Source: Cerioporus squamosus
Taxonomy: Eukaryota; Basidiomycota; Agaricomycetes; Polyporales; Polyporaceae
Assembly: GCA_022592435.1 (NCBI GenBank)
Contig: JABYQS010000031.1
Location: 186,001 to 250,000, forward strand
Direction of reading: 5' to 3'
Length of the DNA: 64,000 nt
The notes beneath the pieces are model-generated. The model was not told the DNA's origin. It did no database searches and was given only the letters and a program-made list of their open reading frames with translations. Made by a program: the position numbers and the translations under genes. Shown here in pieces: positions 23,119 to 35,530 of the stretch; positions within the stretch are counted from its first letter, which is position 1, and the number at the start of each line of letters is the position of its first letter.

Positions 23119-24732
23119 CTACAAGCTCTGCAGCTTGTCCAAGAAGATCGCCCACTCCACGACCGTCACCCCGCGCTTCAGCGCCTGCTCCTTCACCTCC
23201 CTGTCCCTCGTCTCCTCGGTGAGCCGCGCGACAGCACGCAGATGGTCCACGCGCTTGATCCCGAGCTCGTACAGAACGGGCGCGATGTGCAGCAACGACG
23301 GGTCGCACGACGACAGGATGATCTCCACCGACGACGTCGACGTCGCCCGGAGCGAGCTACCGCCGTCCTGGGTCTCGCGGAACGAGCCCTGCACGGGAGA
23401 CCGCGGCATCACGCCGTTGCCGTGGACGTGAGGCTTCGGGCTCGCAGAACTGGCCTGGCTGCCGGTATGCGGCGGGGTTTGAGGGTACGTGATCATGAAC
23501 TGCGAACGCGTCAGTCTTCACGTTCAGCAGACCAGCACCAGGGAGACAGATAGATGCAGACACCCACCTCGCTCCTGTCCTGCGACTTCCGAGGCATATG
23601 GCGGCGCAAAGTCGGCGAAGGGGGCGCGCGATCGTACATCTTGCTCATCGTTGGGCTGGACGGAGTCTTCAGCTCCCTTGGCAATGCGGCCGCCTCGGAC
23701 CGAGGAGAGAACAGCAGCTTGGGCATGCCCTTGGTCGCTTGTTGGTAAGACACCATGTACTGACCTGGGGTGTCAGCTCTGAATAAACGAACATGGCCGA
23801 GGACAGCCTCTCACCTCGCTCCGTTCGTACGACGCTCTACCGGTCTTGCCGTTGTCCGTTCCGCGCACGCTCCCGTTCCCATGTTTCGCCCCGCCGCCGT
23901 CGACAGAACTCGCATACCGCGCATGGTCGCTCACCACCCTCCGCAACCGTGCGTCCGACGCGATTGAGCCCGACGGCACTCTCCGATGGCCATGAGCGTG
24001 ATGCGCACGCGCGTGACTATCCACCTCGCTCCGGACCTCGTCGGCCTGCCCATACACGCTCCCGCTCGCGCTGCTCTGCGCAACACGTTCACGCCAGAGC
24101 GAGATCGTCCGCGCAGGCGAGTCCTCAAGCACCCGCTGCTGCACGAGCTCGATCTGCCCCTTCTTCCCGCTCACCTGGCGTGCGTTCTCCGGTGGGGGCA
24201 AGGTCGGCGACGGCTGGGGCAGGGGCAGGGGCATCGACGAGCCCAGACTTCTCCTCGCCATCCGCGGGGAGCCCCGTACGCTCTCGCTCACGCTCGTGTT
24301 GCTGCGACGGAGCGTCGGGTGCTGGGCCTGCATCTGCGTCTGTTGCTGTTGCTGCTGGGCCCGCTGCTGCTGCTGCTGTTGGCGTTGGCGCTCCTGCGCG
24401 CGAGCGGCGTTCTCCATCTGCCCCGCGAGCATGCGCTCCATCTCCCTGACGTAGTTGCGGTACCCGCTCACCGACTCGTCGCGGTCGTATTCCGCGTGCT
24501 GGTCGCCGACGACCCACTCCGTCGGCACCTCGGTCGTGTACGCGTCGAAGTTGTCGTCGAGCGGGATGCTTGTCGGCGGGGCCGGCGGGGACGTGCGGTA
24601 GACGTGGCTCGAGCGGCGCGCGGGCCCGGGGTCTGCGATGGAGTCGACGTCGCGCGTGCTGCCGCCATCCGCATTCCGTGCGCCGCGGCTGTGCGAGTAG
24701 TAGGACTCGCTTGCGATGTCCGAGAGGTACAT
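23119..24732 (-). CDS. hypothetical protein with polyglutamine tract and helical C-terminus
   Basis: Three exons, 24732-23815, 23759-23568 and 23499-23119, are all phase 0 and encode about 496 residues. The start MYLSDIASESYYSHS is the first ATG after which the frame becomes protein-like. The N-terminal two thirds are low complexity: acidic and Tyr-rich at first, a predicted helix around GYRNYVREMERMLAGQ, then Gln runs encoded by CAG/CAA, then Ser/Arg/Pro-rich sequence. The last ~70 residues (SVEIILSSCDPSLLHIAPVL and following) look like a small helical bundle, possibly SAM-like, and end in DKLQSL. I do not recognise a characterised family. The overall form resembles fungal regulatory or scaffold proteins, which is inference only. 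Confidence 0.65.
24340..24383 (-). repeat. CAG/CAA trinucleotide tract (polyglutamine)
   Basis: On the minus strand an imperfect CAG/CAA run encodes two Gln blocks separated by Arg-Ala. It lies inside the hypothetical gene at 23119-24732 and is a likely length-variable microsatellite. Confidence 0.75.
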
Positions 24733-25681
24733 CTCTTGGTGGTTGTTGTCGTTATGGCTCTTTGGATGTGTGCTGGGCGCAGAGTGATATGAAAGGCGAG
24801 CAGAAGAGCCCAAAGAGAGGTGGCAGGAATGCTTGGCCAGGCAGGGCAATATCGATTGTCTGCCGCCACCACCGCGGATGTGGTGTATACATATCATGCA
24901 CGGACACGCGTATGCAGCGTGTTCGAGCACGTGAAGGAACTTGCCTGATCGTGCAGCTCGCGAGCCTCCCGGAAATCGAGGGCATAATATGCAAGATTGA
25001 AGATCGCGCACACTGCCCGATCCTTTGCCCGCCTTTCTTGATCGTCCGGATCGAGGACTATCCGGCGGCCAGAGATCCGAACCAGCTCCGGAAGGCACGA
25101 CCCAAGGGAGATGTAAACGGTGAACATTCGGACGTGGGGCGCATGAGCGGTGTGTGGGTATTACGTCCAGAGGGCGTGAGACGCTGCGGAGAGAAGAACG
25201 ACGATTGAGATGTGGCCCGGTTTCGGGCGCGCTTCTCTGTCCGACCTATCTGCATGCAGTGAGGTCATCGCACCGGGCAGCGCGGATCTAGTGAAGGAGG
25301 ACGACTGGCGACTGAGTTGAACTCACAGATGATGCATGGTCCGGTGGTTCTGAGACTGTCTGCAGCCAGGTAGTGCTTCTGGTGGCGCTTTTTCGGTCAG
25401 GCCTCCATACTGGACAAAATGGAGACTACGTCGGTGCGACGCGGCGCGTACCGTGCAATGAAGTCAGCGCAAGGTGGCACGCCCAGAGTTTGCATAGACG
25501 CACCGTGACTATCGGGTGGCTCCCGGACTGTCCGAGTTGATAGTGAGAGATCCGAAGCGGCATCGCAGGGTGATTAGGTCGCCAGGAGTGGGCGGGTGCG
25601 GCATCGCACCATGGCAATCGTAGATAGATGCAATCGAAACGCATATATTGACCCAACTACACGTATTTTGCTGCAGCAAAA
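24733..25681. other. intergenic, no gene seen
   Basis: Upstream region of the polyglutamine protein and downstream region of the next minus-strand gene. No conserved frame was found. Confidence 0.45.
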
Positions 25682-26459
25682 TCACCACATACTTGGCTTA
25701 CACGTCGCTGTTGTCGATCCGGTAGCCTGACCCATATGCGCGAGAGGAGGACTAGCGGGCAAAATGGTTGCGATGCCGGAGTTTCCGCTCTTGCCCAGCT
25801 CGGGAGAGGTCGCGTTTGAACCGTTGAAGACTAGGTTGTCGGAGTGCGTCGATGCAGGCGAGTAGATGCGAGACAATGAAGACCGGGACGACGATGTGAA
25901 CAGAACTCCGGACGGGGAGTGAGAAGGAAGTTCAACAGGAGAAGATCTGTGAGAGCGACTAGCGTCCGGGTTGCCAAAGGGGCTGTGGACAGGCGCAGGG
26001 ATGGCGAGGTCCTTGTATGCATGGAGATGGGTCCACAGCCCAGAAGTGCGAGTTGAAAAGGGATCGACGTGGTCCTCCTTGCCTATATGGCGAGCAATGT
26101 CAGCATTTGGCCGACGTCAATGAGAGGCAAGGTGGCCAACCCTCGTCTTCGTCCGCAGTCTTCTCAGGGTCTTCCAAGGAGCCGACTGATCGACGTCTGT
26201 ACGCCTTGAACGTGGCGGAGAGAAACTTGTAGCAGCGGATGGTCAGCGGGATTCCCCAGACGATGTACCAAATGGACACCGCAGCAACAACTGTCGCCGG
26301 ATCAGTATATGCGGGTCATACTGCATACAACCAGCTATTCAACTCACCGAGTGCTGTGATGTCGCCGGCGCAGAACCTGAACGACGGTGAGATAGGACGA
26401 CATTGGTGGCTGGGCAGTAAAGGTTGCGTGCGCGTGTCCCTGGAGTAGTTTGTTGGCAT
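25682..26459 (-). CDS. putative single-pass membrane protein, unknown family
   Basis: Three exons, 26459-26348, 26290-26141 and 26082-25682, join in phases 1 and 1 and close on a stop, giving about 220 residues. The first intron is 57 bp with GTGAGT. The second has a GTTGGC donor and a TGCTGAC branch-like site before ATATAG. One clear hydrophobic segment, TALVVAAVSIWYIVWGIPLT, is followed by a basic flank (YRRRSVGSLED). The rest is a Ser/Pro-rich tail ending in CKPSMW. This pattern suggests a short lumenal N-terminus and a disordered cytosolic tail. I do not recognise the family. It is divergent from histone H3. Confidence 0.55.
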
Positions 26460-26866
26460 GGCTGGCGTAGAGGCGCAAAGAGCGTGCAGAAAGGAGAGAC
26501 AAGAGACGATATGGCAATTTCGAACAGAAAGACGACCCACCCCTAGTACTGTGAAGCAGAATACTTATCCAAGCCTGACGGTTTGACAGAAGTGACGGGA
26601 GACCGTCACCTCCGAGTCGCTGGGCTCGTCCACATCCGGATAGCGGGGCAAACGACCACTCGCCTCGCAGATTGTTGTAAAGCAGTCACCAGATCCGAGC
26701 TCTCCAACGAATCGAGCACTATCGAGCATTCAAGGGACAGAGCGAGTGCGCGGGCATGGTGGTCTCAGTACTAGTCTAGACGGTGGGAAACCCGGACGCG
26801 TCAACATGAGAGCGCCCACAGCCACAGGCGCGTCACTCCTCCCGCGTCACGTGCCACCGTGTCCGG

Positions 26867-26874
26867 CATATATA
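26867..26874 (+). promoter_or_regulatory. TATA box of histone H3
   Basis: TATATAAG lies 130 bases before the H3 start codon and is followed by a C-rich, CCACC-repeating leader. A strong TATA element suits a highly expressed, cell-cycle-regulated histone gene. Confidence 0.6.
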
Positions 26875-26905
26875 AGGTGCCGACGCGAGTTGTTGAATGC
26901 CATAG

Positions 26906-27595
<690 letters not shown>

Positions 27596-27988
27596 GACTA
27601 TTTGGCCGTCGTTCGCTGCATTGGGTTCGTGGCTTGGACTGTCGCGGGTTGCGCGAGTTGTATGATTACGCTACGATATTTCTCTTCTGTCTCTCTAACA
27701 CATGCCTATATGCTGTCCGTCTATCGTCTACTGTATCAGAAAATGGAGTGAATTCCTCCAGGACTGTCTTCGGTGTGTGCTCTGCTCTGATGCTACGTGC
27801 GATGCGTGAGAGCCAAGTGTTGATAAGGCTCGTCCCCTCTGTTGTTGGCGGTCGCCGGTGAGTCGGAGACCGACGTCTGCGTCAGGTGTTATGATAGGAT
27901 GTGATACGTCCACTAGCGTATAGATAGATAGATGTCTACATGATGATGTATGCTATTATGCATAGGAGATATACGGAAGTTTTGTGGT
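27596..27988. other. 3' spacer between convergent genes
   Basis: This 390-base T-rich gap holds the 3' UTRs of H3 (+) and GUT2 (-). No gene is seen. Confidence 0.45.
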
Positions 27989-30900
27989 TTAGACACCACC
28001 GCCGCTCTTCTCGACGGGTATCCGCAGCCTCTCGGTCTTGCCCTTGGTACCTGGCGCAGGCGCGAAGGCCACCTCCCTAAGCTCGGCGCAAATCTATATC
28101 GCGATCAGCATGCGAACGCGAACAGGCACACAGCAACATCACGTACCTCGACGAACTCATCGAAGTCGACTGACGGCTGGCGCGCGAAGCCCGCCTCCTC
28201 CAAGACGTAGTCGCAGTCCCTCGCGCGCACGTCCGCGAAGCCCGGCAGGCCCTTCACAAGCTCGTACACCTGCCTGGTCTCGAGCTTGCCGCCGTCCTGC
28301 GCGCGCGCCCCAAACGCGCTGCGCAGCGCCTCGACCTCGCCCGCCTCGAACTGCGCGCGGCTGTAGACCATCTCCTGCGCCGCGCGCCGCTTGTACTCGG
28401 TCGCGCGCTTCACGCCGAGGACGCCCTCGAAGCACTCGACGACGTTCTTGGGCTCGTTCGAGATGCGGCGCGGGGTCGCGTTAGGCGGGAGGCCCATGCT
28501 GCCGAGGAACGCGGTCGCCTTCGCGATCTCCTCCTTTGCGCGCGCGGAGGACCAGTGCAGCTCCTCGCCCATGATCTCGACGACGCGCGGGAGCGCGTCG
28601 AGCGCGGCTTGCGCGTTGAGGAAGGAGAGGCGGCACCGGCGGGCGATCACGTCGATGGCGGTTTCAGCGTACTCGTGGCGGACGGCGTAGCGGACCTCAG
28701 CCTCGATGACTGGTGGTGAGTCAGTACGAGTACGAGTGAAGAGGGCACAAAGACAGAGGATGACTTACAGGGATATCCGGGTGCGAGACGGACGCCGTGG
28801 AGCGGCCAAGCCTTGCCAGTTGGCTGCGCATAAGAGAGCACTGTCCACGCGCAGTCACCGTAGTTGTCCGACAGATGCTTGGCCACTTCGGTTTCGAGAC
28901 CGTACTGCACATATAGGGGTCAGCTGATAGAAGATATTGCGCATACAGCGACGCTACTCACCCGCTGAACGAGTCCGATGAACATGTTCCTGCTCCAGCC
29001 GTCGCTGCCGACGAGCCTGAGACGTTCCGTGACGCAACCGCGCTTGACGCGGTCCTTCAGGTCGAAGACCTCAATGGCCTTGTCGACGGTCTCCTCGGCC
29101 ATGGCACGGTACGTCGTCCACTTGCCACCGGCGATCGTCAGCAGGCCGCTGTCGCTCACATGGATCATGTGGTTCCGGACGAGACCCTCTGTGCTCGCAG
29201 CATTGGGATTCCTCACGAGCGGACGAAGACCAGACCACGCGCTAAGAACGTCCCCGCGGCGGACCTTGATGTCCGGGCTGGGGTACCGGCGCACCTCCTC
29301 CAAGATCCAGCGGATCTCCTCCTCCTGTGCACGCGGCTCGGTGGTGACCTCCGCGGGCGTGTCGGTGGTACCAGCGATGGTGTTACCCTGCCACGGAAGG
29401 AAGAAGATGACACGTCCATCGGACGTCGCTGGGTCGAGCAGACCCATCGTGCGCGGCGAGTAGTAGTTCGGTAGGGTGATGTGCGTGCCCGAAGACGGCT
29501 GCACAATCGGCTTGTGTGTAGGGTCGTCCATCGTCAGGAGCGCGTCTGAGAACGGTCCAGTGGCATTGATGATTCCCTTTGCGCGGACGTTGAACTCCTT
29601 GCCAGTGAGTCCATCCCGTACGCGCGCGCCCTGCAGCTTACCGGTGCCCGCCTTGTCCAATGAAGTGACCTCGACGTGGTTCGCGACAACGGCTCCCTGC
29701 TGAACCGCGGTCATAATGAGCGCGATGTTCATGCGCGAGTCATTGTGCTGGCCTGTAAAGATGTCAATCGCAAGGCCTTGCACAGGACGCCTCCACGTAC
29801 CATCGTAGTAGACCAGGGCGCCAACCAAGCCGTCCTGCTTGAGCATCGGGAAGGCCTCGAGGGCCTTGCCCTTGCTCATCAGATATGACGTCTCCATGTT
29901 CTCCTTGCCGGCTAGAAGGTCGTACATCTTACATCCTACCCAGTAGTAGGGAACCTGCCAGTATCTGTGCCGAGTCAGTCACGACGCTCTCGAGTCAATG
30001 GGCAAAAGCGTACTTGTATATTGGCAACATGATGGGGAGCATGGCGGAAAGGTACGGAGCGGTCTGGAGGAAAATCTTGCGCTCATGAAGTGCCTCGACG
30101 ACGAGCTTGTACTGCTCGTAGTCGAGCTCCATGACGGCCTTCTGAAGGTACCGTACACCTCCGTGGACAAGTTTGGTAGACTTTGAGGATGTTCCTGTTA
30201 TGTGGTATTCGTCAGATCATGTTCGCAGCAAATCCGAAAGACGCAAAACACCCCGTCATACTAAGACCGGCTCTCGTGCGGTCCGTTCTGCTTCCAGGAC
30301 GTCTAACAAACACGCGAGTGTTGCGTGTGTATATTTCACAGCAAAGCCCGTCGAAAGGCTCTAAGGTCACATCGCTGCTGGGCTTCCGAACGGCGTGGGG
30401 CAGAGTATACCGATGCCAGTAGGATCTCCTCACCCGTGCGCGAGCCAATAGCACGTGTGGGTCCTGACCCAACCAAGACGCATGTGAACGCAACCTGGCG
30501 GCGTCGCTGAACACCAATGCGATTGCGGAAAGACGAGGAGGCAAGCGCGCCGAGCCCGCTACGGTGCGTCGTGCTCGCGCGAGTGCAAGCTGACCCCGCG
30601 CGACCCTAACTTTGCGGTGCACGACCAAATCGCCACCGACATTCAGACAGATGCCTCCATAACACTATCGCGCGCGCGACTGTATCTTTCTCCGAGGTTC
30701 CTCCTAGCCGATCCTATGACGCACGTTCTCTGCCACCATCAACACTCACCTGCACTGAAGTCATCCCGCTCGACGAGCGCAACCTTGAGGCCTCTGCTCG
30801 CGGCATCCACAGCAACGCCAGCACCCGTCGCGCCTCCTCCGACGATAAGGAGGTCAAACTCTTCGGTAGGGTCCTCGCCTGAGGCCTTGAGAGCATCCAG

Positions 30901-31071
30901 CATCTGCTGTCTTGAGGGAGGCGTCCATGGCGGAGGTGGCCGACGTGTTTCTTTCGTCGAGGGTGGGTACGAGGGGCCGGAGTTGAGATAGTAGTATCCG
31001 CCTGCCGCGGCGACGGCGGTGGACCCCGAGACTACCGCGAGAGCGCGGCGCGAGACGAGCTTGCGAAGCAT
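27989..31071 (-). CDS. GUT2: FAD-dependent glycerol-3-phosphate dehydrogenase, mitochondrial
   Basis: Oxidises sn-glycerol 3-phosphate to dihydroxyacetone phosphate on the outer face of the inner mitochondrial membrane and passes electrons to ubiquinone. Exons are 31071-30750, 30194-30014, 29964-28962, 28904-28769, 28709-28147 and 28072-27989, giving 762 residues. The N-terminus [14 protein letters not shown] with a following hydrophobic run fits a mitochondrial presequence and anchor. The Rossmann FAD motif is [20 protein letters not shown]. Next come [18 protein letters not shown] and [18 protein letters not shown]. The C-terminal ~100 residues look like a degenerate EF-hand pair ([25 protein letters not shown]) lacking most acidic ligands. 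The last acceptor was set at GGAG-GTGG because only it keeps the frame. Intron 1 is unusually long (555 bp). Confidence 0.95.
30195..30749 (-). other. 555-bp first intron of GUT2
   Basis: About ten times the local intron length. The donor is GTGAGTG after the codons for DDFSA and the acceptor is ATAACAG before the TSSKST segment. I found no open frame, tRNA or C/D snoRNA boxes in it. It could hold a regulatory element or an unannotated alternative exon. Confidence 0.7.
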
Positions 31072-31422
31072 GGGGTACGTCGCTCAGCGAAGAGCGAGTA
31101 TGAGGGAAAGGGGGCGTCGACGTCGACGTCGAAGTCGGGGGGCGGGGTCGGGGATGGAGGACGAGGTCAAAAGTGCTCCGAGGCCGAGCTGAGGATGCGC
31201 CCTTCGCATTTCGCGTATCGGGCCGACGGCCCGCGACAACCATTAGTCCGGTGCCGCACAGAGCGCGCGCGGCTTGCTGTAAGCCTGGACGGCGGTGGCT
31301 TGCTGCCTGAAACCTCTGCCTGAACCGCCTCCTCCTCGTCCCTGTCCTGACTCCTCTTCATAGGTAAGTGCAATCTCTGAGGCAGCTAGCGTGATCTCAT
31401 TGCAGCTATCACTACAGGAGGA
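31072..31422. other. divergent promoter region GUT2 / F-box gene
   Basis: A 351-base gap with GUT2 reading left and the first F-box gene reading right. No coding segment is seen; presumably both promoters lie here. Confidence 0.45.
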
Positions 31423-33036
31423 ATGCATGAAGCACTCCGCATTCCCGAGATCTTCTCACATATCTGTGCGTTCGCGGATGAGCGTACGCTCGCCAGACTC
31501 GCGAGATGCTGCAGCAGGTTTCAAGAGCCTGCGAACATAGTGCTCTGGGAAAGTCCTACGAACATCCTCCCGCTCATTCGATGCTTTCCCAGTGACGTCT
31601 GGTGTGTGGTAGAAAGCCGGGAGGGATCCGCCGAACTTGTGAGTCGAGTCCATCCGGTCCAATGCAGCATACATCGCATCTTACTCCGCGGTGCTGCAAT
31701 CACGCAGACCTTTATGCGTCTCCCGGCCCCGGCAGATTGGCATAGGTTTCTCCACTACTCTAGATACGTGCGGCATCTGAGCACCTATATGCGAGGCGAA
31801 ACGGTGTCTCTTCATCGTGAAGTACTGTGGCTGATGGCGGCACTCCGCCCGACCGTAGAGCTCTTCCCAAATCTCAAGACCCTGTCTTGGTGCGGCGAAA
31901 AGGGCGTTCTCGAGTGCGAGCACCTGCCCACCTTCTTGCCTTTGACCGGAACATCGCTACAGGCTGTGACCGTCTACTCTTGGCCGCTTCATTTGGATCA
32001 CAAGATGATATTGCAGACCTCACTCGCATTGCTCGCCAGTCGTTCTCCGCAAGTCCAGCGCGTCTCCATCCGGTTCAGGTCCCGCAACCATCATCCGCTG
32101 GCACCAGTTATATTGCCGCTGAAGACGCTTCCGTCCGGTTTGACGAACCTCAAGATATTCACGTACAAGGGAAGCGCTCTGGGCGAACATTCCTTCGAAG
32201 TTCTCGCGGGACTACGGGGCCTTAGGACCCTCAAGGTTGAGCTTCCACATGGGCTGCCTTGGTCCGCGGCGAGGATACCTCTCCATCCGTTCCCAAGTCT
32301 CAAGAAGCTCTCGTTAGCAACTACGCTGCGCTCTTACACGTCATTCAGTGCTCTGCTGGCACTTCCTAACGTGGAGGATTTATCCCTGCAGCTCAAGGGC
32401 TCGACAGACGAACATGCACTTGGGCTGCTAGCAGCTTCGGTTCGACGCCAGTTTTCGATCTCGACCCTCAGCCACATACACATCACACACGATCAGCCCA
32501 TGGGCCGGGGCTCGGCAGAGATTTCTGTCGGTTCATCACACTATATTCGCCCTTTCCTGCAGTTCCGCGACGTGGTCAGGTTCTCCTACCGGCCTCCGTT
32601 CAAGCTTTCCCTCGACGATTGCCTCCTCGTGGACATGGCGAGGGCATGGCCTAAAATCCGCGACCTCTGCATCGTGTGCGCAGACCCGGGCGTCGTGAAG
32701 CACCCTTCCCTCCCCAGCCTCCACGCTCTGCCTCATATCGCGGCCCACTGCCCCGATCTATCGAAGCTGGCGCTCACTGTGAACGCAGACTGCTCTTTGC
32801 ATCTGTTGGATGTCGAGGAGGTGCTCCAGCCGGGCGCGCGCATGTCCACCTTCATGTCGATGGAGGTCGTCGCTTCGCCCATTAACAACCCGGGTCATGT
32901 CGCGAAATACCTCGGACATGTCTTCCCCCATATCCGCTCTTTGCTTGTGAGCGAGTTCCCGGATACCGACCAAGGTCGTACCTGGCGAATGGGATGGGAG
33001 GAGGTCAGGCGGTATCTCCCGTTGTTCGCAAATTAG
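31423..33036 (+). CDS. F-box / leucine-rich repeat protein (copy 1)
   Basis: Probable substrate receptor of an SCF ubiquitin ligase. The N-terminal F-box-like motif is IPEIFSHICAFADERTLARL with RCCSRFQEP and VLWES. It is followed by irregular leucine-rich segments (LFPNLKTLSW, GLRGLRTLKVEL, FPSLKKLSLATTL, LPNVEDLSLQL) and a closing WEE-V-RYLPLFA. The frame is open over the whole length (537 codons). The sister gene and family alignment indicate a 69-bp intron at 31639-31707 (GTGAGT to CGCAG), leaving about 514 residues. The intron is a multiple of three with no stop, so retention would also be translatable. It is adjacent in tandem to the next F-box gene. The target is unknown. Confidence 0.8.
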   Translation: MHEALRIPEIFSHICAFADERTLARLARCCSRFQEPANIVLWESPTNILPLIRCFPSDVWCVVESREGSAELVSRVHPVQCSIHRILLRGAAITQTFMRLPAPADWHRFLHYSRYVRHLSTYMRGETVSLHREVLWLMAALRPTVELFPNLKTLSWCGEKGVLECEHLPTFLPLTGTSLQAVTVYSWPLHLDHKMILQTSLALLASRSPQVQRVSIRFRSRNHHPLAPVILPLKTLPSGLTNLKIFTYKGSALGEHSFEVLAGLRGLRTLKVELPHGLPWSAARIPLHPFPSLKKLSLATTLRSYTSFSALLALPNVEDLSLQLKGSTDEHALGLLAASVRRQFSISTLSHIHITHDQPMGRGSAEISVGSSHYIRPFLQFRDVVRFSYRPPFKLSLDDCLLVDMARAWPKIRDLCIVCADPGVVKHPSLPSLHALPHIAAHCPDLSKLALTVNADCSLHLLDVEEVLQPGARMSTFMSMEVVASPINNPGHVAKYLGHVFPHIRSLLVSEFPDTDQGRTWRMGWEEVRRYLPLFAN

Positions 33037-33305
33037 GTGGATAAGCGGAGCCAGGAAGTCGGAGGGCCCAAGAGGAACTTGAAGGCTTCCTCAATCGTAA
33101 CGTTCAGAGGGTACGCAGTTAAGTAGTACTTGCAGCACCTGGCGACGGCCCGGGCATCGGCCCGTGTCGCTATGTAGGTAGACCGCAGTTCGGAGCGTCT
33201 CGACGAGGTGATAGTACGTAGTAAAGCTCTCTAGACCCTCACCGTCACCACTGCCGCTCTTCTGAATCTCTCAGTATCCCCGCCACCCCTCTCGTTCATT
33301 CTGAC

Positions 33306-34970
33306 ATGCATAAAGTGCTCCATCTACCAGAGCTCCTCCTTCAAATCTGCGCGTTCGCGGACAATCGCACGCTCGCCGTACTCGCGAGATCCTGCGGCTC
33401 TTTCCACGAATGTGCGATACAAGTGTTGTGGAGCGATCTACGCTCACTGGTACCTCTGGTGCGGTGCTTCCCATCGGATGTGTGGAAGGAAGAAGGTGGA
33501 GAGCTGGTAAGTCAAGATACTTCCATTTCGCGGTGGCCTGCTCCCATTTGCGGTCACGGTTCACCGCAACACATTAGACGCAACTGACACAGGCTTCCGT
33601 AGACGTTCGCGAAGCTACCAGGACCGAGGGATTGGTCCAGGGTCATGCATTATTCTCAACATGTGCGGAGTTTGGGATCCTGGAACACAACGTCCCCGAG
33701 GATGCACCAACAAGTAGTGTGGACGATTGCTGCGCTCAAGCCGGCTATCCTCTTGCCGAACCTACGGCGGTTCACATGGACCATTCGGTTGGGCATACCG
33801 GGCGAGTGTGTCCCTGCACTCATGACTCTGTTCAGTGCGGACGTACGGCGTTTGACACTGTATTGCCTTCCTTATCTTCCTAACGTCCTCCCAACGATCT
33901 TATCTTATATCGCCGACAAGTTTCTATCCCTCGAATCCTTGGAGATAGACCTCGCGTTCTCGGGGACATCGGCTCCAGAATTGTCACTTCTATCCATAGC
34001 GCACTCATTGACGAGGATGTCTTGCCGCCACGACATCACTTTCAACCATGACTTCTTCAATCTCCTGTCACGGCTGCCCAACCTCCGCTATTTGAACTGC
34101 ATGCTACCGGACATCCCCGATTTCTCATCCTTGGCCAGAGACTCAGTATCCCCGCCCTTCCCAGCTCTACAGGACTTATGCATCACGGTCGCGCCGCACT
34201 CCTACAGCGAATTCAGCAAGATCGTCAGGTTGCATAGCGTTCACACCGCGTGGTTGCTACTCTCGAGAGTCGTCGCAGTCCATCAACTACCCCTTCTGTT
34301 CTCTGCTATACGCACGCAGTTCTCACCCTCAGCCCTCACGACATTGACAATCTCCAACGCGGACCGCACCGGCACTGAGCGGTTGACCGTTGTCCCCGCA
34401 CACATTTCCCCCTTGCTGGACTTCAGAAGGCTGATTCGCCTGGATCTGAAGGTTAATTGGGAGCTTCGCTTGGATGATCAAGCATGTGCCGACATGGCTC
34501 ACGCATGGCCTCGCATACAATATCTCAAATTGGCGTCGGCGAACCCCTCAGCAGACAACGTTCATAGTCTCCCTACCCTCGCGGGCCTTGTCCCGTTTGC
34601 AATCCACTGCCCCCATCTCGAAGACCTCTGCATCCAGTTCAGTGCCTTGGACATCCAGCATACAACGTCGCTCCCACGGAGATCAGAAAGGCCTTCGCTT
34701 CAATACCTCGATGTTGAATGTTGCCCCATCTCCCATCCTGACCGCGTCGCCGCCTTCCTTGCCCGGACGTTCCCTGAATTGACATCTCTATCCATGGAGG
34801 ATTCTGAGGACACGCGCAACAGGCCCGAGTGGACGAAGGATTGGGAAGAGGTCGAGCGGTATTTGCCGCACTTTGCAAGCATCCGGGAAGACGAACGTCA
34901 GTGGGTGACGGGCGAACGCGCGAGCGAGGCTGAGGTTCGTAAGATCCAGCCTCCGGTCGGTCAGCAGTGA
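33306..34970 (+). CDS. F-box / leucine-rich repeat protein (copy 2)
   Basis: Tandem paralogue of the preceding gene. Exons 33306-33506 and 33603-34970 are joined in phase 0 by a 96-bp GTAAGT intron at the family's shared position, and encode 522 residues. The F-box-like start is LPELLLQICAFADNRTLAVL, with SCGSFHECAIQVLWSDL. Leucine-rich segments follow (LLPNLRRFTW, LESLEIDLAF, LPNLRYLNCML). The C-terminus WEEVERYLPHFASIREDERQ is the best-conserved end motif of the local family. There are no internal stops. It is likely an SCF adaptor, but the substrate is unknown. The 269-base gap to copy 1 contains no other gene. Confidence 0.8.
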
Positions 34971-35530
34971 GGGCCCCACAGCTAGCTCGATGGATGGTCT
35001 TCACATAATGTCCTCCTCCTCACAAGCTTACACTTCCGCTGCCTATTTATGCCCTCTACCTGCCAGCACGCTCGATGTGGCATTATGCACCGCCCAGATG
35101 AAGGTGTCCCTCCGGAGTCGCCATGCATATGTATCCACTACTATCGTTTCCTCAGCTGTACTACCATTCCCATTGTGTCGCTCGTACTAGTTCCTGTTGC
35201 ACTTCACAACTCCTTCCCGAGTATGCCCTCATATGGATTCTCATCCAGTGCGCTCTAAGTAACATGATTAATTCCATCTTCACCGCAACCGGATGTATCC
35301 GTTCATATACGCCGCCGCACAGGGTTGCATAGCCCCCGCAGTAGCAACTACACCTCCTCCCGCCTTCGCCCACGCGGTACACATCTTCTGACATACCCTT
35401 GCACAGCTTGCACATGTCATAGGCACATATAAGACTGGACGAGCGAACTAACCGCTCGAACAACTAAGTATCAACAGTACCGTCCAACCCAACTTCCCCC
35501 TCATAACGCGCCACACGGTCAATCCCTACG
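34971..35530. other. intergenic, no gene seen
   Basis: A 560-base gap between same-strand genes. It is pyrimidine-rich in its second half, consistent with the leader of the SPRY gene. No coding remnant was seen. Confidence 0.45.
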
